64,000 nt of DNA from Rhyacophila brunnea (Eukaryota > Arthropoda > Insecta > Trichoptera > Rhyacophilidae). Every line of letters begins with the position of its first letter. Positions within the stretch are counted from its first letter, which is position 1. Under the pieces are notes generated by a model, which saw only the letters and a list, made by a program, of their open reading frames with translations, made no database searches and was not told the origin of the DNA. The DNA lies in the NCBI GenBank assembly GCA_022495005.1, contig JAGYXB010001750.1, positions 186,001-250,000 on the forward strand. The letters run 5' to 3'. The position numbers were made by a program, and so were the translations under genes. This document shows positions 34,524-46,892 of this stretch, one piece after another.

Positions 34524-35116
34524 GACCATGTCCGAACCTAATAGGATCATATTATGGGCCTCCAAAGAGTGGAGGTTTGTATTAATACTTTGAACGCTGA
34601 AGACGCACCTGGGGCCTTATATTAGAACTTGCGAGTTGTAGTCGCCCGGTCGACATGACGTCATATGACATCATTGTGACGTACTACCGGAGTGATAATA
34701 GCATTCGAGAAAATAACGCTACTAAAATAGTGGCGTTATCCATTGTCCCCATACACAAATAGGTGTTTCAGCATAATAATATCTATGGTGAGCAGTGTGT
34801 GTTGGGCGGCATGCCTCGAGCGTGTATTGGCTTACGTCACAATTACGTCATGTCGTCGGGTGATTTCATATCACCAGTTAGAACATAGGGCTGCTGGTGC
34901 GTAATGACCAGGCGGCCGATCGATGTAATTAACGTGCATTTTAAAGGTGGTAATTAAATAATCATTATCTAGTCAGCAGCAGATTTTATTTTTACGAGAA
35001 ATGGATGTCAGCCACTTGCTCAACCTATTAGGTCCATACTCTGACCCATACACAAATTGAAAAACAATATTATGTGTACTTGCCAGACCCAAGATTCGAA
35101 CCTGGGACCCTCGACA
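34524..35116 (-). repeat. tRNA-derived SINE family 1, split by inserted DNA
   Basis: The 3' part (34524-34585) and the 5' part (34983-35116, with GGTTCGAATC) are two halves of one minus-oriented SINE. About 400 bp of other DNA, including TIR element B copy 2, lies between them. The break is inside the 'gtattaacagatttt' part of the SINE body. Confidence 0.7.
34606..34905. mobile_element. TIR element family B, copy 2 (uninterrupted)
   Basis: This is the inverted relative of 10350-11011 without the hAT insertion. The ends are CTGGGGCCTTATATTAGAAC and the mirror of CAGTTAGAACATAGGGC. The segment 'gcattcgagaaaataacgct' holds a single copy of the site that is duplicated at 10529 and 10897. It lies inside a SINE. 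Confidence 0.75.
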
Positions 35117-35119
35117 CTA

Positions 35120-37272
35120 TATTGATATTTGATATTTATTGATATTGATAAATTAATATTTAATATAAAATACCTACCTTCCAGCGTATATACATTTTCG
35201 ATATTCACAATGTTGGGCTATCGCGTTTATAAATCCCCGAATTTGCATCAGGGTGAGGGGGAAGGCTATTAAAGATTTTCCCTTTTCCACCCTCTATCCC
35301 TACCTGCGAATTATGGGCGCATATTTTTTCCTTTGCGGCATTAATATTTCTTTGTTTACTTTGTGCAGCGCGCGATGCGGTCGACTCAGGAAGCTTTCAG
35401 CGCAAATTTAGATTTGTAGTGCTTTTAGCAAATCACTCAGAGATTTAAAAGCTCGCCTATCAAGTGCACAGGATATTCTATTATAACACACCATTACTTT
35501 ACTTTATCTCTTTGGTATGACATTTATGTAAATAAAATAAGAATGAAGAGCCTTTAATAATATTCTACAGACTACTTATTCGACGTATTAAAGAATATTG
35601 TCTTAACCTCGTTGTCTCTTATCATCATGAGAATCTTCTTCAAAGTACGCCTCTGCATTCTATTATATTATATGGTAAAATCGTATATCTCAATGCGGAA
35701 AATATGCAATCTTCCTGTACTTGGTAATAGCAAAATACAGAACTATTCTAACTCACATTTGAAATATTTTACAGATGTGTTTTTTGAATCATCATATTTA
35801 AGTTATTTATTATTTATATAGACACACTTATGCATCATTATGGTCATGAATAGTCCTACTAAAATAATTGATGTATATACATAAGTTCTATACAAGTATA
35901 GAACAAATAATTGAAGTAACGATTTTTTTTTATTGTTTATAATATTTATATTTTCGCAGATGTATTTTCTGTTTAATTTAATGGTATAGCTTAATTCGCA
36001 AAAGCTCGCGTGCTCAATAGACCTATAATCATCGTACTCCATTTGGCTCAACATGCTATAAAGATGTTTCCAATGAGCATGTTCAGAATTAAGTTTATGC
36101 AATAAAAAAGGTAACATTCTTTAATCTCGTGGTAATTAAATAATTACAAGATAAAAAGAACTTTTTATATATAACGTTTTTAAATTTTCTGTTGAATCAT
36201 ATAAACTTGACTTGACTAGCTTAAACGATCAAAAAAATTTGTGCTTGATAGAAATACTGAATAATGAAATGTCATTTTTAATTGATTTCCATAGTAACGC
36301 ACGTATATATTATTTAATAATTTAGTTGCTAGGACCCCCTAACAACCAATAATGGTATCAAAATAACTTTTCATACAAAACAGAATTAACTGAAAATGAA
36401 TTCAATTCTACTTAAAGATGGCTAAAAGTATTAAAATGCATTGGCATCGTGTTATGATATATTCTAAAAGTTTCAAATGTCTAGTTAGTCAGGAAGTTAG
36501 TTAAAAATCGATTGCAAGATTTGTACCGGACAAATAATAATACGACCTAAAAAAACCTTGTTATAAAATATTAGAGATCCTGCATGAATCTGCGCCCATC
36601 ACCACAATTCTGTTTGTTCATTCGATACCCTCTCTAGTAAATAATTATGTGGCTAGCATGGCAGAACAGCATTTATCTACACAGACTTATTGATTTCAAG
36701 TTATTAGGATGGGTAAATTAGGGTCGTTATCTTCTATGGCTAAAGTTGCCATTCTGAAACTAACAGGGTAACGTACTTCAGAAACGAAGTAACCGGCAAA
36801 CAGTTATCAATTTAGAATTCACTTCGATACATAGTTTGAAACACGTTAATTTTGTAGGTAGATATTTAGTGAAGATAGTATTATAATAGCGCTTGTACGC
36901 GTGCATTGATTTACTGGTAGCAATAGTGCGTATTTTAAACTATCGTGGCAATGATTGTTTTCTTTCACGTGAAAGTGTTGACTGCCTCTCCAATTAACTC
37001 TTTAAGAGTGAGCGAGACGCGATGTTGTCATTATAAGGTACTAGTGAAAATCGGTCAACTTGAAAATTCGTTAGTAGTTCGTTTTTTGCCGGCATGTTTG
37101 CGACTATCGTTCTAATGCGCAGGCGCAGATCGAAAGAATACCTACTGTCGCATGAAAATTCAGAAGCTTCCAAACTTTTTTGATTCATGCATGCAATCTT
37201 GCCAACTGCAGGATAATACATGACGTTTACCCATACGTTTTCTTGTTATGGCCGCGATAATACTTACTGTCA
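35120..37272. other. AT-rich sequence, nothing firm
   Basis: There is no recognisable exon. A block at 36960-37250 is GC-richer with minus-strand frames of 75 and 65 codons, but without splice sites or family resemblance. The region lies upstream of the lectin exons, and a missing 5' exon could hide here, but I did not find one. Confidence 0.45.
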
Positions 37273-37286
37273 ACAGTAAATCCTTG

Positions 37287-37486
37287 GCGGCTCTCGTGGT
37301 GCAGTGGATAAGGCGCTGGCCTTCCACCCGAGAGTTCTGGGTTCGATTCCCGGTCATGACAAAAACATTTATGTATTTTTCTCAAAGCCTGGGTGTTTGT
37401 GATTGTTCAAAATTACTAACAAACCACCTTGTACGAAAAAGCAAGGACATGGTTATTAATAATTCAAAAAAAAAAAAAAAAAAAAA
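37287..37486 (+). mobile_element. tRNA-derived SINE family 2, fresh insertion with 14-bp duplication
   Basis: The head reads like an intact tRNA-type promoter: TGGTGCAGTGGATAAGGCGC (A-box region) and GGGTTCGATTCCCGG (B box). A unique body of about 100 bp and an A tail of more than 20 follow (37466-37487). ACAGTAAATCCTTG occurs exactly at 37273-37286 and 37487-37500, the target duplication left by LINE-driven retrotransposition. The perfect duplication and unbroken A tail point to recent arrival. Confidence 0.93.
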
Positions 37487-38212
37487 ACAGTAAATCCTTG
37501 CACGTGTAAACGTGGCATAGTATTATGTACATAATAATTACAGGGTGTATAAAAATGAAATTGTAAATTCAAAATTATTTATATAATGTAGTTATCGGTA
37601 AGTTTTGTCATATTATGTAATAGAGAAGACAGTTAAATTGGTTTTACTACACCTAATAATATATACATTCAGCTTCTAGTTTTAAGGCCATGCATTAGTT
37701 GAGGCACGGTCTAAAAAGATCGTTGCTAGGCGATGCGCGGATTGCGGGTCGCGGGTGCAAATGACGCCTGTCAAACGAAATATTATTTGTCATATAAATC
37801 CAACATACGTCCATTTTATGTTCTGTTTAATGTTCTATTAGTAACAATAATAATATATTCATTGACATGTTTTCTTTTTAAAGTAAATGGGTAACGTTTT
37901 TAGTCATCTTTACACGATTTTAGAATTAATTGACCCGTCGCCATCACGCAGCAAAGTGACGTGTTTCTGACTCGATATTCTCTCACTGAATGGCAGCGAG
38001 TCCGAAATTTCGTCGCGCCTACAGTTGAAAATTATTTGGCGTTTCACTGATGCGTCACCTTAAGCGATTGTAAAACGTTTTAATAATGAATCTTTAATTA
38101 ATACAAAAATATTTAAAATACGAGATATTATGAAACACACAATAATGATTAATAAACACGAAATTGAATCAAAAAAAAAATTCAGTTAAAACAGAAATAA
38201 TAGATATATTTA

Positions 38213-38235
38213 AAAAAAAAAAAAAAAAAAAAAAA
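38213..38235. repeat. Poly-A run
   Basis: A run of about 23 A. It is not attached to any tRNA-like head or LINE terminus that I can see; it could be a relic A tail or simple repeat. Confidence 0.8.
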
Positions 38236-38522
38236 ATACAGTGTATGTACGAGTATCATCTTCTGTCTACATGATTAATGTGAATTCTGTAGACGTTTTC
38301 TCGTAGCCGAATTATCTGTATCCACTAAAATCTGAAGTATAAATTTGAAATTCGAAGTATGCTCTGTAATTAGTTAAAGAGAAAAATTATTATTTCTAGA
38401 ATTCATTGTAGAAAATGCTTGTTCACAAATTATGTGCTACCAAATTCGACTATTATCTTCAATGGTAAACTGATTACACATTTTTCTTTTGTAAGCATCG
38501 ATAATGACAATAAAATGATTAT

Positions 38523-39041
38523 GACAATAACATGAATTTCCCGACTCGTTTTCTTCTGGGTATGCTATCCATGCAATCCCTGTCTACCCGAAGAGTGATT
38601 GTTCTTTTAAAGCATTTCTTTTTACTTCTTCGTGGGTTCATTTACAATCCGTATATACTGGCAAATATTAATTTTTATGTTCCCACCAATATCACTCGTA
38701 GCTCCACGGTCTTCAAGATACCTCGTCGCAGGACAGATGTTATGTCTCATGATGATGTGTATCGTGCAATTAGCTTATTTGATGGCACCATAAGGTTGAT
38801 TTGTTTTTTATTAACTATATAATGTTTGTGCACGTATTAAATAGGTTAAATTTATAATTGTATATAATATTATCATATTTCTTTAATATTTACACATGCT
38901 GTCTTTTCCACTTTCTTGTTATAGTAGTTGTTATTTGTAATTAAGATATTTTTATATATTTGTATTTATTATGTATTATGGCGCATTGGCCAATAGCTGT
39001 AATGCCGTAATACTCTTTTTTATAAATAAATAAATAAATCA
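38523..39041 (+). mobile_element. CR1/Jockey-like LINE, 3' terminal fragment
   Basis: The plus frame (38532-38822) has the C-terminal signature of this LINE type: SLSTRRVIVLLKHFF, then LLRGFIYNPYILANINFYVP, then FKIPRRRTDVM. An untranslated tail follows and ends in repeated TAAA (39022-39041), the natural 3' end of CR1-like elements. It is heavily 5'-truncated. It sits about 340 bp upstream of the first lectin exon found. Confidence 0.75.
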
Positions 39042-39384
39042 AATTGTTCATTACGTCATTTTATTTAAAATTTTCCATCTGTAATTAGTAGTTTGAAACG
39101 TTATTAAAAAGGTTGAAAATTCGTATTTCACATTGAGTTCTTTTTACCCAAAAACTTTGTTAAAACTTATTTAAAATTATTTAACAACACACGGGCCGCA
39201 AGCTATAAATGGTATGGTAAACCAATAATAATTGTGGGGTGAGAATGCACGTTAGGGCCCCTTGCAGCTCACGAGCTACCGATTACTGACTACTGTTATA
39301 ATATACTTAGTATCTGATATTGCTTAATTGTTCTAATCAAGTAAACCGGTGTTAAACCTAACCTTTCTTCTTTTTTCTTTCCAG

Positions 39385-39493
39385 GCCAACTGGTTCAAGG
39401 CTGCGCAGTATTGTCGCTTCCACGGGATGCATCTGGCATCCATATCTTCGCAGGAAGAAAATGACAAACTGGAGAAGTACGTGAGAGACTCAG
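39385..39493 (+). CDS. C-type lectin, internal exon (first half of sugar-binding domain)
   Basis: C-type lectins bind sugars with calcium; insect single-domain forms are secreted and act in pathogen recognition or tissue matrix. This 109-nt exon encodes ANWFKAAQYCRFHGMHLASI and then SSQEENDKLEKYVRDS. This is the usual start of the domain: the NW..A..YC..HG..L.SI block with the first conserved Cys, followed by a helix. A strong pyrimidine tract and CAG precede 39385, and CAG|GTAATT follows 39493. The phase is 0 in and 1 out, and it joins in frame to 41629. GC content is far above the surroundings. The exon(s) with the start codon and signal peptide were not found upstream, so the gene is partial here. 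Confidence 0.92.
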
Positions 39494-39984
39494 GTAATTC
39501 AAGAATCACTTTCCTTCATTAATACTAAACAAATATTTGCGAATGTTTTATTATGCAATCCTTCAATGATTAAGTAACTAGCAGTGGCTAATTTACATGT
39601 TACAATTTACAAATCATTTAAATGTGAGTACACAATATCTTAATTATTGACATATTAATAGTAAAACTAATACTACCATTATTTGTTATACATTGATAAA
39701 AATAATATGTAAAATAAACTAAACATATTCCGTTTAGTCGGAATTTTTCAAGTTAATTCGATATGATATAACAAATTGTCGCACGTTTCTATATACCTGT
39801 ACGTAGTGACCTATATTATAACAACAACACGGCACACACTCTCTAATCGTTTACCTCCATATTTATTTTGCATCTCTTACTAGTGTGTCGGTCTTAGTTG
39901 TCGCATTAAATGCGATTTAATAAAAGATTGTAACAGATTATTCAATAAATTACCCTTTTCTACGTAAATACCTCCAATGTGTTA

Positions 39985-40350
39985 TTGTGGGCGGGCCCCC
40001 CTACCTATCGCTTAGGATAAAGGCACTGTGACGCTCTACAGTAGCGTTTTCTAAATGGTTTACGCGGTAAAATTAATGTGTATACCTATTTAATGTTTTT
40101 TGTATATTTTAATACATCCATTTAAATTATGGAGTTATCGATACACAATACAAAATTTGTATCGTACAACCACATAATTTTAAATAACAACATTATTGAC
40201 GAAAAATAGCGACTTTTTTACTATTAGAGAGAATTTGTGACATGTGTTTGTTTATATCACTTATCCCGTCGACTCACTACGCCGGGCCCTTCCTGAGCCC
40301 ATGCCCCCAGGCTAGAGCCCTGTTAGCCCTCCCCCCATTGTGGGGGCCAT
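39985..40350 (+). repeat. Repeat family E, copy 2 (in lectin intron)
   Basis: It matches 31256-31600: 'cgggcccccctacctatcgct', 'ggcactgtgac', 'cgactttttta', 'acgccgggccc' and 'ccagagccctgt' blocks in order. Ends are approximate. It lies wholly within the intron between the two lectin exons. Confidence 0.7.
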
Positions 40351-40602
40351 GCTCCAATGTAACAACTTTAATTTTATTACCAAATATATACATTACAACA
40401 TCAATTACTGTTCTTATTTAGATAAATGAATCTAATCAGAGAAACACTAAAAAAATCGGAAGTCTATCTTCATTTTTGTGATTATAAGGTAGTTTTTTTA
40501 CTCTCCTGTAAAATTTCAAATTTGTCACATCGGAGATTTTAACTTTTAACAGATCAACGACGATTTGAAGTCTTCAAGACGCATCTGAAACTTAGACATA
40601 CG

Positions 40603-40837
40603 CAGGGCTCGAAATGGAACGGAACGCACCGGAGCGCCGTTCCGGCTCGTGAAATTCGTAAAATTATCGCTCGGTCTTGTGGAAAAAATATGTTGACCAT
40701 CTGAGCTATATAGGCCATAGAATAGAAAATCTGACACTTATTTTTATAAAATACACATACGATTTGATGACTATGTAAATATCTTAAGAAAATTTGTCGA
40801 GCGCTCCGGTTCGTAAACTATTCCATTTCGAGCGCTG
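40603..40837. mobile_element. hAT MITE in lectin intron
   Basis: The tips are CAGGGCTCGAAATGGAA and the mirror of TTCCATTTCGAGCGCTG, with further matched blocks (CACCGGAGCGC against GAGCGCTCCGGT). A perfect 8-bp duplication GACATACG is at 40595-40602 and 40838-40845. It is 235 bp and non-coding. It is about 1.1 kb from the lectin donor and 0.8 kb from the acceptor. Confidence 0.92.
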
Positions 40838-41095
40838 GACATACGTTTGTCGTGGGTGCTTACCACCTCGACTGCCACGCCTTGATGTAGACTAACATGC
40901 TTGCACTGTAAGATAATAATAATAACATGTCCTCGGATCTTGGTTGGGAAAGAGGCAAAACAGTATCAAACTGGATGGCAGCATTCTTCACAACGTCAAA
41001 TACTGCAGAATGTGTTCAGAAGGCTAAGTCGGCTAGAGAAAGTGATTAAAACAGTAGTGAAATTTCTTTATTATTTACATAGTATGCAGTCAATC

Positions 41096-41586
41096 ACCGC
41101 CATCTTTAGATTAATAAGGTCTGAGCATAACTTTTTGCACAAGCAACGAGTGGTCCACTTTTCAGCTGTCAAAATCAGATCCCAGATTGCTTGATATATT
41201 GATTCGCCCTTTCTCGTTTCAAATTGAATTATAAAAAATTCTCACATCAAATATATTAACTATCAGTGTTATTTATAAATAATATACATTCCTGTTATTC
41301 ATCAGTTGTCAAAGTCAGACTAGTCCTTCACACAAAAACCGATGGTAATATCGATTTCCAAAAAATATGTGGAAGGTGTATTAATGCTAGTGTAATTACG
41401 AGTATCATGTAACTCATCTATCCAAATCAAACCATTCTCTGTGTGAATACGACAGACGCGTCAGTATGAGCACTCTATAAAATAATGACAGGCAACCACT
41501 GGTCATCCATAGACAACAACGGAAGGGGCGGAAAAAGTAGGACCAGTCGTTGTGAATGTATCGGCTTTCTACTTGAGTCGGCAATG
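41096..41586 (-). mobile_element. hAT-like repeat family D, copy 2 (in lectin intron)
   Basis: It is the inverted copy of 6232-6742, collinear along its length ('ccatctttagattaataag', 'tttcagctgtcaaaatcag', 'agacgcgtcagtatgagc'). It ends 42 bp before the lectin exon at 41629, close to where a branch point would lie (typically 20-50 bp upstream). Flanking duplication is poor (AGTCA shared). Confidence 0.75.
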
Positions 41587-41628
41587 AGTCACTACATTAG
41601 GTTAATATGATTGTTGTCTGTTTTTCAG

Positions 41629-41879
41629 GGTATGGAAACGAACATTTCTGGACGTCAGGCACCGACCAGGCCGAGGAGGGCAGCTTCTTCTGGATGTCTT
41701 CTGGCAGGCCTATCACCTTCACAAACTGGAACGCCGGCGAGCCCAACAACTTCCGATACGAGAACGGCGAAGAGGAGAATTGCATGGAACTGTGGAACCG
41801 AGACGGCAAGGGTCTCAAGTGGAACGACTCGCCCTGCTCCTTCGAGACATATTTCGTGTGTGAAGTGAGGAACGATTAG
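41629..41879 (+). CDS. C-type lectin, terminal exon with EPN and WND motifs
   Basis: This exon completes the carbohydrate-recognition domain and gene end. The acceptor is TTGTCTGTTTTTCAG before 41629; the split Gly codon is shared with 39493. Of 83 residues, FWTSGTD lies at 7-13, NWNAGEPNNF at 33-42 with the EPN triplet (38-40) that favours mannose-type sugars, ENC at 50-52, and WND at 65-67 for calcium. Cys 52, 70 and 78 join the exon-1 Cys for the two usual disulfides. It ends FVCEVRND and TAG, so no extra domain follows. It resembles insect single-domain or perlucin-like lectins. All binding residues are intact, so it is probably functional. Confidence 0.95.
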
Positions 41880-42050
41880 ATTCGACCTATCGACTTTAAT
41901 AATTAATACTGACAATATTAATAACAATCAATCGTGAAATACGTGTGGCTTGCTAATTGGTTCTTGTGTGGGTACTTTAAAAAATGTTGTGTGCAAGATA
42001 AAATTACGAAAGGAATACATCTAAAACTACAGTTCATCGTAGATATTAAC

Positions 42051-42569
42051 CAGTAGCGAAGGCTGGAGGTAGGCTGTTAACATCCGCCATAAATAGTGCA
42101 CGTTAAACTTTGTTAGTCATACGTATTTGTTTTTATTGAACTAAGACTACAATTTACAGATGGTGTTGGTTATTTTTTTTTAAATCAATTAAACCCTGCC
42201 TAAACCAAACCATAATAGTTTTGGTATATTTTGGATAATTACACATAATATAGTTGGTTCAATTTTTAAATTCATTAAGCCTTGCCTAAACCAAATTATA
42301 AAATACAAAAAAAAATTTCTTTTATAAAATATTCGAAGTTATGTATGATTTAATTGCACAATTTTAGATATTTATAGATAGACAAATAATATTTTTTGAC
42401 TATTATGGCTTGGTTTTCGCAGGGTTTAATTTAATTTAAAAACTAACCATCACCATCTGTAAATTATTGTAATCTTAATTCAATGAAAACAAATACGTAT
42501 GTCTGGCAAAGTTTAATGTGCAACTATTTATGGTGGATCTTAACAGCCTACCTCCACCCTTCGCCACTG
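42051..42569. mobile_element. hAT MITE family A, copy 4 (downstream of lectin stop)
   Basis: It begins CAGTAGCGAAGGCTGGAGG and ends CCCTTCGCCACTG, at 519 bp, with the internal blocks of the family in both arms. It is the cleanest complete copy, although the 8-bp flanks do not match well. It starts 172 bp after the lectin stop, so the lectin 3' UTR may run into it. The first AATAAA downstream is at 42677-42682, beyond it. Confidence 0.85.
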
Positions 42570-42676
42570 TGATATTATATAAATATAACTCCTGTTTTAA
42601 CTTATTGTAAGTATGGTTTATTAGTTTGAGTTAATCGAGTCTAAATATTAAATCTACATAATGTATTCGATGCTCA

Positions 42677-42682
42677 AATAAA
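42677..42682 (+). promoter_or_regulatory. Possible lectin polyadenylation signal
   Basis: AATAAA is the first exact signal noticed on the plus strand after the lectin stop (798 bp away). A nearer variant GATAAA is at about 41997. If 42677 is used, the 3' UTR includes the MITE at 42051-42569. Confidence 0.25.
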
Positions 42683-43109
42683 TGTACAGTAGATGTCAGA
42701 CCTAATGATAATTAATTGAAGGCACTACAATAAGTTATAACAGGGTGACAGTTCGTCTACAAAAAGGCAACTCAAGTTACTTATATAATAATATTTATCC
42801 ACTATTAAATCATTTAAATACTTTGTTATATTGTTGCATGTTTGTTAAATGGTATTTAAGAAACTCTAAACAAACAAAAGATTGACTTTCGTATACTTTC
42901 AAAATTTCTATCATTGAATTATCTCGTAACTCAACTGTAATATATTTTTATAACAACTTTTTTACGAGAATGGCTGTAAGTACATTATGTTAACGGCCAG
43001 TAAATAATATATTGATTGCAGAGAGTTAGCAGGCCAGCAAATTCTATGTTTATTCATATTATCTACAATATTAAAATCATTGAACGCATGCATGTTCTTC
43101 TTGGTCATA

Positions 43110-43650
43110 CACTCATGGATGAATTTCATCATCCTTTGAGCAACCAAGACTTTCCATCCTTTTCGATATTCCGCTTCTTTCAGGGCAGAATGAATGATGC
43201 CCCCATGTCAGCTCTTTCACTTGGTCACTCTAGCGCGCAGACGCTTTTCCTTTGCTTCGCCTTCCCTGGATGCCACTCAAAACCACCAGTCTCTCCAGGT
43301 TGTCCGGTCCGCGCCTGACAATATGTCCAAAAAACTGCAGAATTCGTCTCAGACATATTGTCGAGAGCTATTCCTTTATTTGCAGTCTCTGGATAATCGA
43401 ATGTTTCGTCCTGTGTTCCGTCGAAGAAATACGAATCATTCAGCGCCAACACAACATCTCAAAGGCATCAATTTCCTTCCCTGCCCTTGCCTTTAGGGTC
43501 CACGGCTCGACTCCGTATAAAAATATCGAGAACACTAATGTTTGCACAAGCATGTGGCAATCGAAATTCCCCGATCCTTCCATATAGTGGTAAGCATGCA
43601 TGTAAGAAAATATAATATAATACAGGTGTACCAACACTAAAAACATTTAC
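43110..43650 (-). pseudogene. LINE reverse-transcriptase 3' fragment, degenerate
   Basis: The minus strand has VFSIFLYGVEPWTLKARA then DAFEMLCWRR, followed in a shifted phase by SLNDSYFFDGTQDETF and then other blocks. The 'LYG.E.WTL...(I)DAFEMWCWRR' module is diagnostic of RTE/Jockey-type endonuclease reverse transcriptases. Related sequence is at 1645-1930, and 55600-55930 carries the same module ('YAFEMWLYR'). Multiple frame changes show it is inactive. Confidence 0.7.
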
Positions 43651-46600
43651 AATCTAAATGCAATACTGTTTTCTATCTAAAATGTGTGTACAGTATGTTA
43701 TATTGTAATTATGACAACCGGAAGAGAGCTTTTAGTAAAAGTACGAGTATTTCACGATGTAAACGCCAAAAGTACCAATATAAATAAAGTAGAATAGGTT
43801 TTATTTTTAACTTCCCTCCGTGGAAAAATAAATACTTGATTCTTTTCTTGTGCTATTTTTATAATGTTAGACAACAAATGCTGCCCTTGGTATGTTAATT
43901 TTACCATACCGACCCTGTAGTATAATTAAGTAGACGCTATAACGAATTTAAACATAGTCTTTTATATCACTGCCAACAGTTTAAATAAAAAAAAAATGAT
44001 AGAACATAATGTAATTATTATCATTGTAGAAGATTTCTATTCTTATTCAAAAAATAACAATTTTAATTTAAAATATTACATGTTTATTAATAATGTCGGT
44101 TACTTAATAAATTAACTAAATGTTTCTTTTGGTTTTACGTTACAAATTAGAAGTGTAACTAATTGGTTTTAAAAACATACAATATCGTCTGTTTAAGAAT
44201 GTGACTTTATAACTTTTAGAAAAAGTCTTCAAGAAACATAATTAAGTAAGTACATAATACAATTGTAAATACACATTGTTGAATAAGAAAATTACCTAAT
44301 TAATTAATAAGTTTCATTTTTAAACTGACATTACGTAGTTTAATTGTGTTTAAAAAAAATATACACAGAGAAAAGACAAAACTGTTTTTGTAGCCGTCCA
44401 TTTTTTTTATTTCTGAATAAAACTTCCATAAATATTCGAACGACTGTCAGATAACAACTGTTTTTTTACCTTATCATTTGGTTTTTATGATATTTTTTTA
44501 ACGTAAAGAAAAACTTACAATGTTTTATGTTAAACGAAAAAAAAACGGTTTTAAAATAACAAATGGCATTTTCGATTAGACCAATTAGTAAATAACATTA
44601 TTAGTTATGTAAGTGTTGTACAATATCATTAGTTTTAATGTTGAATGAAAGCAGCATTGAATGTTTTGTTTTATAATTATTATTTTTTGAAAATTGTTTT
44701 GTAGTCACAAACTGTCTTCCGCTGCAAAATTTGGGTATTACGTAAAAATGGAGACGCATGAACATTCAATTATTATCAACACCATTAATTAGTTTATATT
44801 TGACTTTTCATAGTAGTATTATTATGTTATTATTACACATTTTATTGTATAACATTATTATTTTTATAACATTCGTATTTGAATATTATTTTTTCTCATT
44901 AATGAAAATAAGAGCCAGTATTTTCATAAAACTATCATGTATGTATGTATAAATATTCAAACAATATTAATTTTAAAAACATCATCATTCACATTCCTCC
45001 AAAAATGCATAGTCATCTATTTTATTTCATGAAACACTGTGCTGCTGATGGGTAAACTGTTAAATATACCAACGATTCATTACACTCGTACATCTCAAAC
45101 CATCTTAATAGTAATATAAAATAATGCACACATTTACTGCGCAGTAATCCTATTTTAAACAACATTTTTAAATGTAAAAACTGGATGACAGATCTGTAAA
45201 ACATAAATGAAAATAGTTTTACTGTCATTCGAATTCAAAATTTATTACGCACTAAAAAATTAATTACAGAAATATGAAAGTAATATATTAATTGACTGTT
45301 AATACTTTTCAGCAGTAGAATTTTTGTTATCTACCCAATAATAATTTATCTACCAGAAATGCTTAAAAATCTGTTAGTGATATGTGATATAATACAGTTT
45401 GATCTATTTTTATTATCATTAGTTTCTTTTTTTTGAATTTTTGAATTTATCGTAAATATACCACAGACAATGTCATTGACCATAGACCACAGATAATTAA
45501 TTATATATTTTAATTGTATATGGTATCGCGATCTGATTAAAATCATAAAGACGTGATCAATGTCTTCGAATAGAAATATTATGTCATTAGAGTGGGTAAT
45601 ATTGGTAGAAGTCAAGCGTGTATCACCACGTGATGTAAAATATAAAACGTCCGAACAAACTGAAAGCTCGTTAAATCTTGCAAATGCTCCAGATTAATCA
45701 GCATGATACTTCTTGCATGTCCATTTAATCAAAATGACTATCGTGTTTTATTTTTTTGGGTCGTGACAATTCTATACGTTATGTTATTTTTATATGTCTT
45801 GAGACCTTTTTCTTGTCCTTACCGGCTCATGGCCAATGCAAACAAATTGCAACTACTTCTGCGACATTTTGTGTATGCTTTTAAGATCATTTAAACTCCA
45901 AAAAAATTAATCAACAATAAAACTAAATATTACGAAGTTTTTTTTTAATAATCGATAACACTTTACACGGTGACTGAGTTAATAGCAGTTTTCACGTCAT
46001 GAAATATCTATGTATGCGTAAAAATTGATTCAACCTCCTTTTTTTGGAAGAATTGTACTAGTTAGTAATCCATAAACACATTTTGTAAAAAAAATATATG
46101 TTTTTATTTTCATAGCAACTTAGCTTTATAATTGAAATGTTTGACCTGACGTGTACAATACTAAAAACACAAATTAAAATCAATGTATTTTTTTTTAAAT
46201 ATAAAACAATAAGTACTTACTTCATTTAGAAAATTTTGGATTCATAATGGTTAAAAAATACAATTTATATCAACTTTATCATTATTTATTACTATAACTT
46301 AGTTACATTGTTACATATTATGCACTTGGATCCCTTTAATTTTCAGCTTCTAATTAATCATAGTATGTTTAAACTACGATTCGCATTTTTAAATTTAAAC
46401 CAAAATGTAATATTAAAATTATTCGATAATAATTGAGATGCTGAGGATCGAAGGAATACAAGTGTGATGATGACTATATTGAGTAAATCGACATCAAATT
46501 AAATAAATTGTAAATTCTATATATAACTATTTTCAACATTCTCCATTATAATGATAATGGATTCCAAGATTTTTTTACTGTCTAAAATATTCAAATTAGA

Positions 46601-46879
46601 TACATTTCTATGGTAATGACAACAACATTCTATATACAAGAATATGCAACGAATATATTGCTTACAAATTGTAATACAAATCAATTATACGTTTGAATCC
46701 TTTTTCACGAATAAAAATAATAGGTATGTGATGATGTGAGCTTACACTCCTCACATATTTATATATCACTTCTGTTTTTATAACTTATTCATACAAATAA
46801 AGTCCATTTATAAACAGGTAGGTATATTGTCGTAAATTTCAATTATTGAAGTAGAAAGCATCTCACTTTATTGAATAAT
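43651..46879. other. Very AT-rich sequence, nothing recognised
   Basis: About 3.2 kb dominated by A and T. Open frames here (44758-44952, 45346-45615, 45703-45894) have the Ile/Phe/Tyr/Leu bias expected by chance. No splice pattern, RNA gene or terminal repeats were found. Confidence 0.55.
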
Positions 46880-46892
46880 ACAAATGTGTCAT

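Noticed and set aside
37287..37361. Possible tRNA gene with CCGGTCATGAC end
   Set aside because: It is followed by a SINE body and A tail and bounded by a 14-bp target duplication, so it is a retroposed SINE.
41607..41927. Alternative frames over the lectin exon on both strands
   Set aside because: They overlap the exon with clear EPN/WND motifs and lack any motif of their own.
43651..46879. Several open frames of 60-90 codons
   Set aside because: All show the residue bias expected from random AT-rich DNA, with no splice sites, domain motifs or start context.
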